From Gammaproteobacteria bacterium (lineage in GTDB: Bacteria; Pseudomonadota; Gammaproteobacteria; Competibacterales; Competibacteraceae), in NCBI GenBank assembly GCA_020047885.1, contig JAIFNF010000153.1, forward strand, positions 1 to 23,412: a stretch of 23,412 nt of DNA. The letters run 5' to 3'. Below the pieces are notes generated by a model. It had not been told where the DNA came from and did not search any database. It saw only the letters and a program-made list of their open reading frames with translations. The position numbers and the translations under genes were made by a program. Position 1 is the stretch's first letter, and every line of letters begins with the position of its first letter. This document shows positions 14,315 to 23,020 of this stretch, piece by piece.

Positions 14315-16168
14315 TCAAGCCGCTTCAGCAACCTTCCAGACTTCCGGCGCTTTCTCAGCGCGCTGGCCGAACGCCTGACGCTGCGCTTCGAGTTCCGGCG
14401 GCAGGGTCTGACCAAACTTGGCGAAGAACTCCTTGATCTCATTGATCTCGCTGAGCGCTTCCGCACGGCTGATGCTGGTGATCGTTTCAAACTGCGCCTT
14501 GGAGAAATCCAGCCCTTCTAGGTCCAGATCCTCGTAGCGGGGCATCAACCCAAACGAGCTTTCCACCGCGCCGACCTGACTATTGACGCGCTCGACGATC
14601 CACTTCAGAACCCGCATGTTCTGACCATAGCCCGGCCAAACGAACTTGCCATCGGCACCTTTGCGGAACCAGTTGGTGCGGAAAATCATGGGCAGCTTCA
14701 GGCCAGACTTCTTGCCCATATTGATCCAGTGACCCCAATAGGCCGCCATGTTGTAGCCGCAGAACGGCAGCATGGCAAACGGATCACGGCGGATGCCGGT
14801 GACGCCAATCGCCGCAGCGGTGGCTTCCGAACCCATGGTCGCGGCCATGAAGACGCCGTGGTTCCAGTCAAAGGACTGGTAGACCAGCGGGAAGGTCTTG
14901 GACAGGCGACCGCCGAAGATGAAGGCGGAAATCGGCACACCGGCCGGATCTTCCCACGCCGGGTCAATCGTCGGACATTGCCCAGCCGGCGCAGTAAAGC
15001 GGGAATTGGCGTGTGCGCCGACCCGACCGCAGTCCGGCGTCCAGTCATTGCCCTGCCAGTCAATCCCGTGCGCCGGCGGTTCCACGCCCATGCCTTCCCA
15101 CCACACATCGCCATCATCGGTCAATACGACATTGGTGAAGATGGAGTTGGTTTTGCAGGATTCCATCGCCATCGGGTTGGAATCGTAGGAGGTGCCGGGA
15201 GCCACGCCAAAGAAGCCGGCTTCCGGGTTAATCGCACGCAACGTGCCATCCGCCGCCGGCTTGATCCAGGCGATGTCATCGCCAACGGTCAGCGCTTTCC
15301 AGTTGCCGAAACCCTTGGGTGGGACGATCATGGCCAGATTGGTCTTGCCACAGGCGCTGGGGAAAGCCGCCGCGACATAGGTCTTCTCACCCTTGGGCGA
15401 TTCGAGACCGAGAATCAGCATGTGCTCGGCCAGCCAGCCTTCATCACGGGCCATCGCCGAGGCGATACGCAGAGCCAGGCACTTCTTGCCGAGCAGGGCG
15501 TTGCCGCCGTAGCCTGATCCGTAAGACCAGATTTCACGGGTTTCCGGGAAATGAACAATGGCTTTGCGGCCAATATCCGGCTCGCACGGCCACGGCACAT
15601 CTTTCTGACCGGGAGCCAGCGGCGCGCCGACGGAATGGACGCACGGCACAAAGAAGCCGTCACTGCCCAATACATCCAGTACCTTCTGACCCATGCGCGT
15701 CATGATGCGCATATTGGTCACGACGTAAGGGGAATCGGTAATTTCAATGCCGATTTGCGCAATCGGACTGCCAATCGGTCCCATGCTGAAGGGGATGACA
15801 TACAAGGTGCGGCCCTTCATGCAACCGGCCATCAGTTCTTTCATCTGCACCCGCATTTCATCCGGTGCCATCCAGTTGTTGGTGGGGCCGGCGTCCTCTT
15901 TCTTCAAGCTGCAAATGAAGGTGCGATCTTCAACCCGCGCCACATCGGACGGGTGCGAGCAGGCCAGATAAGAATTAGGCCGCTTTTCCGGGTTGAGCTT
16001 GACGAAAGTGCCGGAAGCGACCATTTCGTCACACAAACGTTGATATTCTTGTTCCGAGCCGTCACACCAAACCACCCGATCCGGCTGGGTCAGGGTAGCG
16101 ATCTCGTCGACCCAGTTCAGTAATTTGGTGTTGCTGGTCCGGTTCTTGCCATCATGAGCGATTGCCAT
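14315..16168 (-). CDS. pckG: Phosphoenolpyruvate carboxykinase (GTP)
   Basis: The 617-residue enzyme converts oxaloacetate and GTP to phosphoenolpyruvate, CO2 and GDP in the cytoplasm, the entry step of gluconeogenesis or its reverse. GTP-type signatures are clear: F-P-S-A-C-G-K-T-N (269-277) with reactive Cys273, the G-D-D metal motif (296-298), and [10 protein letters not shown] near 220-229. The guanine pocket is [16 protein letters not shown], matching rat F517, F525 and F530 as Phe501, Phe509 and Tyr514. Length fits the family (about 600-620). The open frame extends back to 16543, but the ATG at 16168 has AGGAG upstream and begins at the conserved N-terminus. It ends in a strong terminator and is divergent from the CBS-domain gene across 303 bases. 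Most gammaproteobacteria use the unrelated ATP-type enzyme instead. Confidence 0.96.
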   Translation of the reverse strand: MAIAHDGKNRTSNTKLLNWVDEIATLTQPDRVVWCDGSEQEYQRLCDEMVASGTFVKLNPEKRPNSYLACSHPSDVARVEDRTFICSLKKEDAGPTNNWMAPDEMRVQMKELMAGCMKGRTLYVIPFSMGPIGSPIAQIGIEITDSPYVVTNMRIMTRMGQKVLDVLGSDGFFVPCVHSVGAPLAPGQKDVPWPCEPDIGRKAIVHFPETREIWSYGSGYGGNALLGKKCLALRIASAMARDEGWLAEHMLILGLESPKGEKTYVAAAFPSACGKTNLAMIVPPKGFGNWKALTVGDDIAWIKPAADGTLRAINPEAGFFGVAPGTSYDSNPMAMESCKTNSIFTNVVLTDDGDVWWEGMGVEPPAHGIDWQGNDWTPDCGRVGAHANSRFTAPAGQCPTIDPAWEDPAGVPISAFIFGGRLSKTFPLVYQSFDWNHGVFMAATMGSEATAAAIGVTGIRRDPFAMLPFCGYNMAAYWGHWINMGKKSGLKLPMIFRTNWFRKGADGKFVWPGYGQNMRVLKWIVERVNSQVGAVESSFGLMPRYEDLDLEGLDFSKAQFETITSISRAEALSEINEIKEFFAKFGQTLPPELEAQRQAFGQRAEKAPEVWKVAEAA

Positions 16169-16471
16169 CTTATAGACTCTCCTGTGGTTATTCATTACGG
16201 TGGGGTTTGAAGAGTCGCCAAACGGAGGTTGAGAGCCACCGTTCGCGTTCGATCTTGACCCGGCGCGACCCATGCCGGAGCCGGTTTCACTATGGGGTGT
16301 AAGGTTATCATTAAAGCAGGTCGGGTTGCTACCGGGTTGATCAAGGATTAAGCCGGAAGCCGTCTTGACTCTCACTGATGATTGATGGGTTATCCGATCT
16401 ACTGGTTCCCTGTAGACTCTTTGGCCACCCTTTGAACATGAATCAACCCCTTTCGATTGGAGATCCCGCTG
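16169..16471. other. Intergenic region between divergent pckG and CBS gene
   Basis: This 303-bp gap carries the pckG ribosome binding site at its left and GGAG for the CBS gene at its right (16459-16462). A TTGACT hexamer at 16365-16370 could be a -35 box toward the CBS gene, but no good -10 follows at 16-18 bases. I see no operator-like palindrome, repeat or RNA gene here. The frame extending pckG upstream through it has no conserved content. Confidence 0.5.
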
Positions 16472-17098
16472 ATGTCTTCCCCTTACCAACCGCTGGCCTT
16501 TCATCGCCTGGAAACCGGCGTCGGCTATTTTCGCCCGCAGCAAACCTTACCCGATCAAGTGACCACCGACGATCCCGCCCTGTCGGTCATGACCGATCTC
16601 AGCCTGGTCAGTACTTATACGACGGAACTGGCCACCCCATTGACCAAGGCGTTGGAGATGATGGTCAAGCGTGGCGTGCGTCTGCTGCTGGTGCAGGACG
16701 CCAATCGGCACATTATCGGACTGATCACCAGTCGTGATATCGAAGGCGAACGTCCAGACCGGATTTTGGCCAAAGCGGGGGGCGCTTGGGAGGATTTGCT
16801 GGTCGCGGACATTATGACGCTCAAGCCGAAGCTGGAAGTCCTGCTCATGGAAGACGTCGCGAGGGCGCGGGTTGGGGACATCATCGCCACGCTGCGGCAG
16901 GTGAACCGGCAACATGCGCTGGTGCTGGATACCGACCCGGCCACCGGTCAGCCGACCGTGCGCGGTCTGTTCTCGCTCTCGCAGATTGGCGTACTGCTCG
17001 GACTGGACATTGATCCGGCGCAACAACCGACTACCTTCGCGGATCTGGAACGCGCCGGTATTGACTACCCGATCGCCAGCGCGGATTTGGAACCGTAG
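16472..17098 (+). CDS. CBS-domain protein
   Basis: The 208-residue soluble protein consists of a CBS-domain pair. The first (about residues 37-95) contains [17 protein letters not shown] and [12 protein letters not shown]. The second (about 112-175) contains V-A-D-I-M-T near its start, then [19 protein letters not shown] and [11 protein letters not shown] 36-residue N-terminal tail and a short C-terminal tail have no known domain. CBS pairs bind adenosine ligands such as AMP, ATP or SAM; no effector domain is fused, so it may act as a ligand-sensing partner of another protein. The ATG at 16472 is chosen over a TTG at 16457 because GGAG is nine bases upstream. It is divergent from pckG and converges on aroB with 12 bases between stops. 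Target unknown. Confidence 0.85.
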   Translation: MSSPYQPLAFHRLETGVGYFRPQQTLPDQVTTDDPALSVMTDLSLVSTYTTELATPLTKALEMMVKRGVRLLLVQDANRHIIGLITSRDIEGERPDRILAKAGGAWEDLLVADIMTLKPKLEVLLMEDVARARVGDIIATLRQVNRQHALVLDTDPATGQPTVRGLFSLSQIGVLLGLDIDPAQQPTTFADLERAGIDYPIASADLEP

Positions 17099-17110
17099 TC
17101 AATCGCGCTT

Positions 17111-18196
17111 TCAGGGGTGCGCCAGCGCCTGATCCAGCGTTTCGCGTAACAGCCGGGCATCGACATCGCTGGTGATAACGCCCTGCCCCAGTGTGCGCAA
17201 CAGGATCAGCCGCAACTGACCGTCCTTGACCTTCTTATCCACGGCCATCAACCGCAAGAAATCATCGGACGTCAAAGTTGGCGGCGGCTTCAGTGGCAGG
17301 CGGGCGCGGGTCAGCAGGGCGCGAACCCGCTCGACCTGCTCCCGGTCCAACCAGCCCAGTCGCGCTGACAAATCCGCCGCCATGACCATGCCCGTCGCGA
17401 CGGCTTCGCCATGCAACCACTCCCCGTAACCGACGCCGGTTTCAATCGCATGGCCGAAGGTGTGACCGAGATTCAGCAGGGCCCGCTCGCCGGTTTCCCG
17501 CTCATCCGCGGCGACAATTTCGGCCTTGTTGCGACAGGAGCGCTCAATCGCCTCGCTCAACGCCGCCGCATCGCGGACCAGTAAAGCCTCCAGATGCCGT
17601 TCCAGCCATTCCAGAAACGGCAGGTCGCGGATCAATCCATATTTGATCACTTCGGCCAGACCGGCGCTCAGTTCGCGATCCGGCAAAGTCGCCAACGTGT
17701 CGGTGTCGGCCAGCACGCACTGCGGCTGATAAAACGCACCGATCATATTCTTGCCCAGCGGATGGTTGACCGCGGTTTTGCCGCCGACCGAGGAATCAAC
17801 CTGGGCCAGTAGCGTTGTAGGAATCTGGATAAACGGGATGCCGCGCTGATAGCAGGCGGCGGCAAACCCGGCCAGATCGCCGATCACCCCACCGCCCAGG
17901 GCGATGATCGTACAATGCCGGTCGAACCGGTGATTCAACAGCGCGGTGAACACCGTGTTGAGGGTTTCCAGGGTCTTGTACTGCTCACCATCCGGCAAAA
18001 TCACCGCCTCATGGCGCAATCCGTCCAGCGCTGCCCGCACCGGTTCCAGATACAGGGGTGCCACCGTGGTGTTGCTGACCACCAGTGCCTGCCGTCCGGC
18101 AATATGTGGACGCAACAACTCAGGCTGTCCCAACAAACCAGAACCGATGTAGATGGGATAGCGGCGGTCGCCGAGTTCAACATGCAGGGTTTTCAT
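17111..18196 (-). CDS. aroB: 3-dehydroquinate synthase
   Basis: AroB catalyses the second shikimate-pathway step, DAHP to 3-dehydroquinate, in the cytoplasm with NAD and a divalent metal. The 361-residue protein shows the NAD site [13 protein letters not shown] (101-113) and [20 protein letters not shown] (126-145). The metal ligands are Glu182 (A-E-V-I-K-Y-G), His245 ([10 protein letters not shown]) and His262 (L-H-G-E-A). A GTG six codons upstream would lengthen it, but the ATG at 18196 overlaps the aroK stop as ATGA, marking translational coupling, and gives the standard N-terminus. The damX gene that often follows aroB is absent; a CBS-domain gene converges here instead. Confidence 0.96.
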   Translation of the reverse strand: MKTLHVELGDRRYPIYIGSGLLGQPELLRPHIAGRQALVVSNTTVAPLYLEPVRAALDGLRHEAVILPDGEQYKTLETLNTVFTALLNHRFDRHCTIIALGGGVIGDLAGFAAACYQRGIPFIQIPTTLLAQVDSSVGGKTAVNHPLGKNMIGAFYQPQCVLADTDTLATLPDRELSAGLAEVIKYGLIRDLPFLEWLERHLEALLVRDAAALSEAIERSCRNKAEIVAADERETGERALLNLGHTFGHAIETGVGYGEWLHGEAVATGMVMAADLSARLGWLDREQVERVRALLTRARLPLKPPPTLTSDDFLRLMAVDKKVKDGQLRLILLRTLGQGVITSDVDARLLRETLDQALAHP

Positions 18197-18741
18197 AGAG
18201 TGGGAATCAGACACACGCTGTCCTCTTGAATACGTTTCATAATCTTCTGAACAATCGCCCGTGGCGACTGGCCATCGCTGGTGATGATCAGATCGGCAGT
18301 CTCCCGGTATAGTGGATCGCGGATCGCCAGCAACGATTCCAGCCGGGAACGCGGATCCGCCGTTTGCAGGAGGGGGCGGTGATGATCATTGCCGGTACGG
18401 GAAAGCTGCTCATTCACCGAGGTCTGCAAATAGACCACGAAACCGCGCCCAACCAGACAGCGACGGTTAGCCGGATCCAGAATAGCACCGCCGCCGGTGG
18501 CGAGGACGATCGCGGGACGTTGAGTCAATTCGGCAATCATGGCTTTTTCGCGGGTACGAAACCCGGCCTCACCCTCGACCTCGAAGATCAGCGGAATATC
18601 GGCACCGGCTCGCTGCTCAATCTCTTGATCACTATCCAGAAAATCCCGTTGCAATACCAGCGCCAGCCGACGGCCAATCGTGGTTTTACCGGCACCCATC
18701 GGTCCAACCAGGAAAATTCGGGGAATAGCATTCAGCGACAT
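18193..18741 (-). CDS. aroK: Shikimate kinase
   Basis: The 182-residue enzyme phosphorylates shikimate with ATP. Motifs are complete: Walker [10 protein letters not shown] (13-21), the substrate aspartate in L-D-S-D-Q-E-I-E (Asp36/Asp38), F-R near 61-62, the G-G-G turn (83-85) that binds shikimate, and the lid arginine in R-P-L-L. The sequence is close to E. coli AroK throughout. AGGAG lies eight bases upstream of the ATG. It overlaps aroB by four bases, forming an aroK-aroB operon. Upstream there is a divergent coiled-coil gene rather than the pilus secretin cluster commonly found beside aroK. Confidence 0.96.
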   Translation of the reverse strand: MSLNAIPRIFLVGPMGAGKTTIGRRLALVLQRDFLDSDQEIEQRAGADIPLIFEVEGEAGFRTREKAMIAELTQRPAIVLATGGGAILDPANRRCLVGRGFVVYLQTSVNEQLSRTGNDHHRPLLQTADPRSRLESLLAIRDPLYRETADLIITSDGQSPRAIVQKIMKRIQEDSVCLIPTL

Positions 18742-18836
18742 CGTGCGCTCCTGGAAGAATCATGCTTAAAAAACCACTAGACTTTGCAGCAATCATTCAA
18801 TAATCACAATCACAATACCAAAACCTGCCCTGAGAA

Positions 18837-20135
18837 ATGGCCATGAATATGCCCGACGGATCACTGAATAATGCACTGAACGCCCTTCGCGATTACCTGC
18901 AGGGCATGATGCGCGATGTTATCGCCCTGCGCGAAACCGATCACCATGGCAAACAGCGCCTCGGTGAACTCACCACCCAGGTGGAAGCGCTTCGCCATGA
19001 GCTACAAGGCTTGCAGCAACAGACCCCAGCGCTGGAGACGCTCCGTCAGGAGTTGTTGGTGGCCTTGCGGGAGATTGACAACCTCCACTGCCAACGCGCC
19101 GAACAGCTCACGACCGAGATGGAGACCCTGCGTCAGGAGTTATTGGCCGCTGTGCGTGAGATTGACAATCTCCATTGCCAACGCGCCGACCAACTCACGA
19201 CCGAAATGGAGACCCTGCGTCAGAGTCTGCAAGACGCCCAGCAGAACACTGGGAGTTTGGATGCGCTCCGCCAAGAAGTGCAGAGCCTCCGCCAGAACAC
19301 CCCTGATCTCGATGCCTTCCGCGAGGAAATCCTCAACCTCCGCCAGAACACCCCGGACCTCGACACCCTCCGCCAGGAAGTGCAGAGCCTCCGTCAGAAT
19401 GCCCCGGACCTCGACACCCTCCGCCAGGAAGTGCAGAGCCTCCGCCAGAATACCCCGGATCTCGACACCCTCCGCCAGGAAGTGCAGGGTCTTCGGCACA
19501 ATCACTCGGAGGTCGAGAGGAGCCTGCGTGTTCAACAAGCCAAAGCCCGGGAGCAACTAGATGCACATACCCACGAACTGGCAGCGCTGACCGAACGCGC
19601 TGAGACGCAAAGTCACGAGGTGGGCGAACACATCCAAACCCTCACCGGTCTTCACCGGCAGGAACAGTCCCAGCGGGAAACGACGCTGGAAATGCTCAAC
19701 AAACTGAATGAACGCGCTGCCCACCTTGAACAGCAGATGAACGCGAATCAGTCCCGAGCGGACGATACGTTGCGCATCGATCAGAACCGGTTAGCCGCAC
19801 TTGAAAAGTGGTTGACGACCCAAGCGGAACAATTTGGCCGGTTCGATCCCATTCTTCGTGAATTGCACGGGGAGTTGGTTTCCGCCCATCAGCGACTGGC
19901 GGCGCTGGAGTCAACCGGCATGGCCGAAGCACTGGAGCATCACGAACAGCGCTTGGACGACGCGGAACAGCACGTCCATGACCAGTCCACCCACCTGGAC
20001 GAAATGCAGCAAACCCTCGAACAGTTGTTGGTTCAAGCGCCCGCCGCCGCCAAACTCAACAAGCTATTGATGGGCGGACTGGTTGCCGCTGGCGTCATTA
20101 TCATTGCACTGCTGGTCATTCTGGTTATTTCTTAA
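18837..20135 (+). CDS. Repeat-built helical protein with C-terminal membrane anchor
   Basis: The 432-residue protein is almost entirely polar helix rich in Gln, Glu, Leu and Arg, with one hydrophobic segment at about 412-431 ending at the C-terminus (tail anchor, N-terminus cytoplasmic if inserted as usual). Two internal repeat types are visible. A 29-residue unit (L-R-Q-E-L-L-A-A-V-R-E-I-D-N-L-H-C and onwards) occurs twice at 69-126. A 17-residue unit, L-D-T-L-R-Q-E-V-Q-S-L-R-Q-N-T-P-D, occurs five times at 141-225. The rest (about 230-400) looks like ordinary coiled coil. I know of no named family; it may be a scaffold or envelope spacer. The ATG at 18837 has only a weak GAG before it, and Met codons at 18843 and 18849 are alternatives. 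It is divergent from aroK and converges on the GGDEF-EAL gene. Confidence 0.8.
   Translation: MAMNMPDGSLNNALNALRDYLQGMMRDVIALRETDHHGKQRLGELTTQVEALRHELQGLQQQTPALETLRQELLVALREIDNLHCQRAEQLTTEMETLRQELLAAVREIDNLHCQRADQLTTEMETLRQSLQDAQQNTGSLDALRQEVQSLRQNTPDLDAFREEILNLRQNTPDLDTLRQEVQSLRQNAPDLDTLRQEVQSLRQNTPDLDTLRQEVQGLRHNHSEVERSLRVQQAKAREQLDAHTHELAALTERAETQSHEVGEHIQTLTGLHRQEQSQRETTLEMLNKLNERAAHLEQQMNANQSRADDTLRIDQNRLAALEKWLTTQAEQFGRFDPILRELHGELVSAHQRLAALESTGMAEALEHHEQRLDDAEQHVHDQSTHLDEMQQTLEQLLVQAPAAAKLNKLLMGGLVAAGVIIIALLVILVIS
19041..19214 (+). repeat. Two tandem 87-bp coding repeats
   Basis: Copies at 19041-19127 and 19128-19214 encode the same 29 residues with a few conservative changes (V/A, L/V, E/D). 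Each contains I-D-N-L-H-C-Q-R-A, including one cysteine. Many third-position differences separate the copies, so the duplication is not very recent. Confidence 0.88.
19257..19511 (+). repeat. Five tandem 51-bp coding repeats
   Basis: Units start at 19257, 19308, 19359, 19410 and 19461. Units 3 and 4 are nearly identical at the DNA level, unit 2 is the most divergent in its core, and unit 5 decays at its end. Each encodes 17 residues with L, L, V, L at positions 1, 4, 8, 11 and N-T-P-D at the join. Near-identity of the central units suggests recent copy-number change by slippage or unequal crossover. Confidence 0.9.
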
Positions 20136-20167
20136 AACGTACTGCGCGGGCCGGTTTCCCTGGGTAG

Positions 20168-22981
20168 TTATCGATCTGTGGGAACCGGCAATGACCCAGT
20201 CGGCAGAGACTGCAAAAATGCCTCTGCCGGTTCTGGTTTGCCATACAGATAGCCCTGGAACAACACGCAACCCCGATCCTTCAGAAATGTCGCCTGTTCG
20301 GTCGTTTCCACGCCTTCCGCCACAACAGCGAGTTGCAGATGCTGCGCCACCGCCAGAATCGCTTCCACCAGCGCCGCATCGCTGGGATCCGTGGGCGCGT
20401 CCTGTACGAAACTCCGGTCGATTTTCAGTTCATCGATGGGCAAGCGCTTGAGATAAGCCAGCGAGGAATAACCCGTACCAAAGTCATCGATGGACAGTTG
20501 CATGCCCATCGCCTTGAGTTCGTTCATTTTGGCAATCGTCCCGACCAGATCATCAATCACCAGCCCCTCAGTCACTTCCAAAGTCAGGCAGGTGGGATCC
20601 GCGTTCGTCGCCATCAGAATGGCCTTGGCGCGCCGCACGAAGCCTGGCTGCCGAAACTGGCGTGGACTGACGTTCAAAGCCAACCGTAACGACCGTCCCG
20701 CAGCGGTCAACCGCGCCAACACCCGACACACCTCCGCCAACACCCATTCACCCATCGGCACAATCAATCCTGCTTCTTCCGCCAACGGGATGAAGTCCAC
20801 GGGCGAAACCAGTCCCCGCAGCGGATTTTGCCAGCGCAACAACGCCTCAGCGCCGACGATCCGGCCCGTCTCATCCACCTGGGGCTGGAAATACAAGCGC
20901 AATTCATCCCGCACCAGCGCCTGGCGCAGTTCACCCTCCAGGGCGAAACGCGCTTCAATCTGCGACTGCATGGCCGCTTCAAAGAAACGCACGCGGTTGC
21001 GCCCGGCCGCCTTGGCCTGATACAGCGCGGTATCCGCCTGTTTAAGCAGGTCACTGGCGGTTTCCCCATCGGTAGGAAACAACGTGATCCCAATACTGGC
21101 GCCCACATGATATTCACCTTGAGTCGCCAGAAACGGCAGGGCGATGACCTGACGAATTTTCTCGGCGACATGGCGAGCCGCTCGACCGGCCTCCTCTTCC
21201 GAAGCTGACAGATTCGCCAGTAACAAGGCAAATTCATCGCTACCCAGTCGGGCGACGGTGTCTTCTTCTCGCAGGCTGTGAAGCAACCGGGCGGAAACCT
21301 CCTGGAGCAGGCGATCTCCGGTTTCGTGGCCGCAAGCGTCATTGAGGCGCTTGAAGGCATCTAGATCCACCAGGAGCAACGCCCCGTGACGCCCTTCGCG
21401 GTGGGCCGTGGCTCGCACACGACTCAGGCGATCCAGAAACAGGCGACGATTGGGCAATTCCGTCAGCGGATCATAGAAGGCCAGGCGGCGGATGGTCTCC
21501 TGAGCCGCCTTCTGCTGGGTAAGATCAATACAGGTCGCGACAAAATGGGTAATCGTGCCCTGATCATCATGCACCGCGGTAATCGACTCCCATTGTGGAT
21601 ACATTTTGCCATCGCGATGGCGGTTCCAAATCTCGCCGGACCAGCGCCCCTCCGTCAACAGGTGATGCCACAGGGCCGTGTAAAATTCGCCCTCATGGCG
21701 ACCCGAGCGCAGCAGGCGGGGATTTTGACCCATCGCTTCCCTGGGGGAATAGCCGGTCAGTCGGGTAAAAGCATGATTCACCCGCTCAATCGCCCCCTGT
21801 TGGTCGGTGATAAACATGGCCTCGGCTGTTTCAAACGCGACGGCGGCCAACCGCAATTGCACTTCGGCCTGTTTACGCTCAGCGATGTCCATGATCATCG
21901 AGGCGATCTGATCGACCACCTCGATATCCTCAGTGGTGTAATTTTTCGGCTTGTTGCCGACGCCAATGACGGCGGTAATCAACCCGTTGCGCACGACCGG
22001 AACCGTCAGTTCCCGCACAATGGGCGCATGGCCCTGGGGAAGACCCTTGCGATAGGGAAGGCCCGGATAATCATTGTGAACAACCGGTTTGCGCTGACGG
22101 ATGCAATCCACCCAGACGCCTGCCTCACTGATCGAGTAGTGCTGTCCCTGACCCTTGGCATTACACATATTTTGCAGCGTGCGCGTGGACCAGGCTTGTA
22201 AAGTCAGTGTTTCCTGATCCGGAGCCACGAAATGGAAAAAACTGATTTGACTGTCCGTAAACTGCTCGGCGGTATCCAGCGCTTTCTGCAACAGTTCATC
22301 GAGACTGCCCTGAAAGGCAAATTCTGAAAGTTGCAGACGCGCCTGAAGCAAGGATCGGGATCGACGCAACGCCTGATCCGCTTCGGTCAGCTCACTAATA
22401 TCGTTCACCGCGATCAGGAGACGAGAGACGGAGCCTGATGCCGAAGGGGTTGCCGAGATCTCCTGGCGTCCGGTCAGGCGGGCGGCAAAGTTTCGCTGCT
22501 TTTTCCCATAAAGCCGCGTGGTGATGCTCTTGCCTTCGGGATGTTGGAAAAAGGCCTTAAAGCGACCCAAAAAAACCTCACGATCCGCACCGGCCATAAA
22601 ATCGACCAGGGCGCTGCCGGTCAACTGGCTGATATCCACGTCCAACATCGTACACAGGGTCTGATTAGCGCGCTGAATCATCCCGTTGGCGTCCAGGGTC
22701 AGATAACCCATCGGCGCTTGATGATAGAGCTGGGCGTAGCGATCCCGGGTATCCTGCAATTGGCGCTGGGTGTTGCGCAGTTCTTCGTTCTGCAACTCCA
22801 ACTCAATCTGATGCACCGAAAGATCATGGATCAATCGTTCGATGGCTTCCGGAGATAGATCAATCTGTTGCGCACGGGATTGCGCCAGCAACGCCTCAGC
22901 CCGATCGCGCAAGCTGGGCTGATCGTTATCCGTAACTTCTGTATCTATCGTGATGACATGCGGTTTTTTGATCAACGGCAC
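20168..22981 (-). CDS. PAS-GAF-PAS-GGDEF-EAL c-di-GMP signalling protein
   Basis: The 937-residue soluble protein has: an N-terminal helical region (22-80), PAS (about 82-195), GAF (about 215-365, with H-Y-S-I-S-E-A-G-V-W-V-D-C and G-V-G-N-K), PAS (about 376-490), GGDEF (about 495-665) and EAL (about 680-925). The EAL phosphodiesterase residues look intact: E-A-L (712-714), Asn770 in N-V-S-P-R-Q-F, E-V-T-E (802-805), D-D-F-G-T-G (832-837), Lys853, Glu889 and Q-G-Y (909-911). The cyclase signature reads G-S-D-E-F (580-584), with a preceding R-E-E-D I-site (571-574). Hydrolysis of c-di-GMP to pGpG is therefore likely; synthesis is doubtful, and the GGDEF part may act as a GTP sensor. A GTG directly after a stop is the likely start, with a weak AGG upstream. 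It converges on the repeat-protein gene. Confidence 0.93.
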   Translation of the reverse strand: MPLIKKPHVITIDTEVTDNDQPSLRDRAEALLAQSRAQQIDLSPEAIERLIHDLSVHQIELELQNEELRNTQRQLQDTRDRYAQLYHQAPMGYLTLDANGMIQRANQTLCTMLDVDISQLTGSALVDFMAGADREVFLGRFKAFFQHPEGKSITTRLYGKKQRNFAARLTGRQEISATPSASGSVSRLLIAVNDISELTEADQALRRSRSLLQARLQLSEFAFQGSLDELLQKALDTAEQFTDSQISFFHFVAPDQETLTLQAWSTRTLQNMCNAKGQGQHYSISEAGVWVDCIRQRKPVVHNDYPGLPYRKGLPQGHAPIVRELTVPVVRNGLITAVIGVGNKPKNYTTEDIEVVDQIASMIMDIAERKQAEVQLRLAAVAFETAEAMFITDQQGAIERVNHAFTRLTGYSPREAMGQNPRLLRSGRHEGEFYTALWHHLLTEGRWSGEIWNRHRDGKMYPQWESITAVHDDQGTITHFVATCIDLTQQKAAQETIRRLAFYDPLTELPNRRLFLDRLSRVRATAHREGRHGALLLVDLDAFKRLNDACGHETGDRLLQEVSARLLHSLREEDTVARLGSDEFALLLANLSASEEEAGRAARHVAEKIRQVIALPFLATQGEYHVGASIGITLFPTDGETASDLLKQADTALYQAKAAGRNRVRFFEAAMQSQIEARFALEGELRQALVRDELRLYFQPQVDETGRIVGAEALLRWQNPLRGLVSPVDFIPLAEEAGLIVPMGEWVLAEVCRVLARLTAAGRSLRLALNVSPRQFRQPGFVRRAKAILMATNADPTCLTLEVTEGLVIDDLVGTIAKMNELKAMGMQLSIDDFGTGYSSLAYLKRLPIDELKIDRSFVQDAPTDPSDAALVEAILAVAQHLQLAVVAEGVETTEQATFLKDRGCVLFQGYLYGKPEPAEAFLQSLPTGSLPVPTDR

Positions 22982-23020
22982 CTACCTAAAAAGCGAACCC
23001 ATCTGCGAGACCGCCAGACA

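Noticed and set aside
14729..15517. 262-codon plus-strand frame inside pckG
   Set aside because: Antisense to a highly conserved enzyme and without any domain signature.
16365..16400. TTGACT as a -35 box for the CBS gene
   Set aside because: No acceptable -10 hexamer lies 16-18 bases downstream, so it is noted only in the intergenic entry.
19140..19556. Repeat array read as a CRISPR or as a minus-strand repeat protein
   Set aside because: The 51- and 87-base units are contiguous without spacers and keep the plus-strand frame of a 432-residue protein with a membrane anchor; the antisense frame merely mirrors the repeats.
20152..20204. Hairpin GCCGGTTTCCC / GGGAACCGGC as terminator between the repeat-protein gene and the GGDEF-EAL gene
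   Set aside because: The pairing has a bulge and a large loop, no T-run follows on either strand, and one arm lies inside the coding region of the GGDEF-EAL gene.
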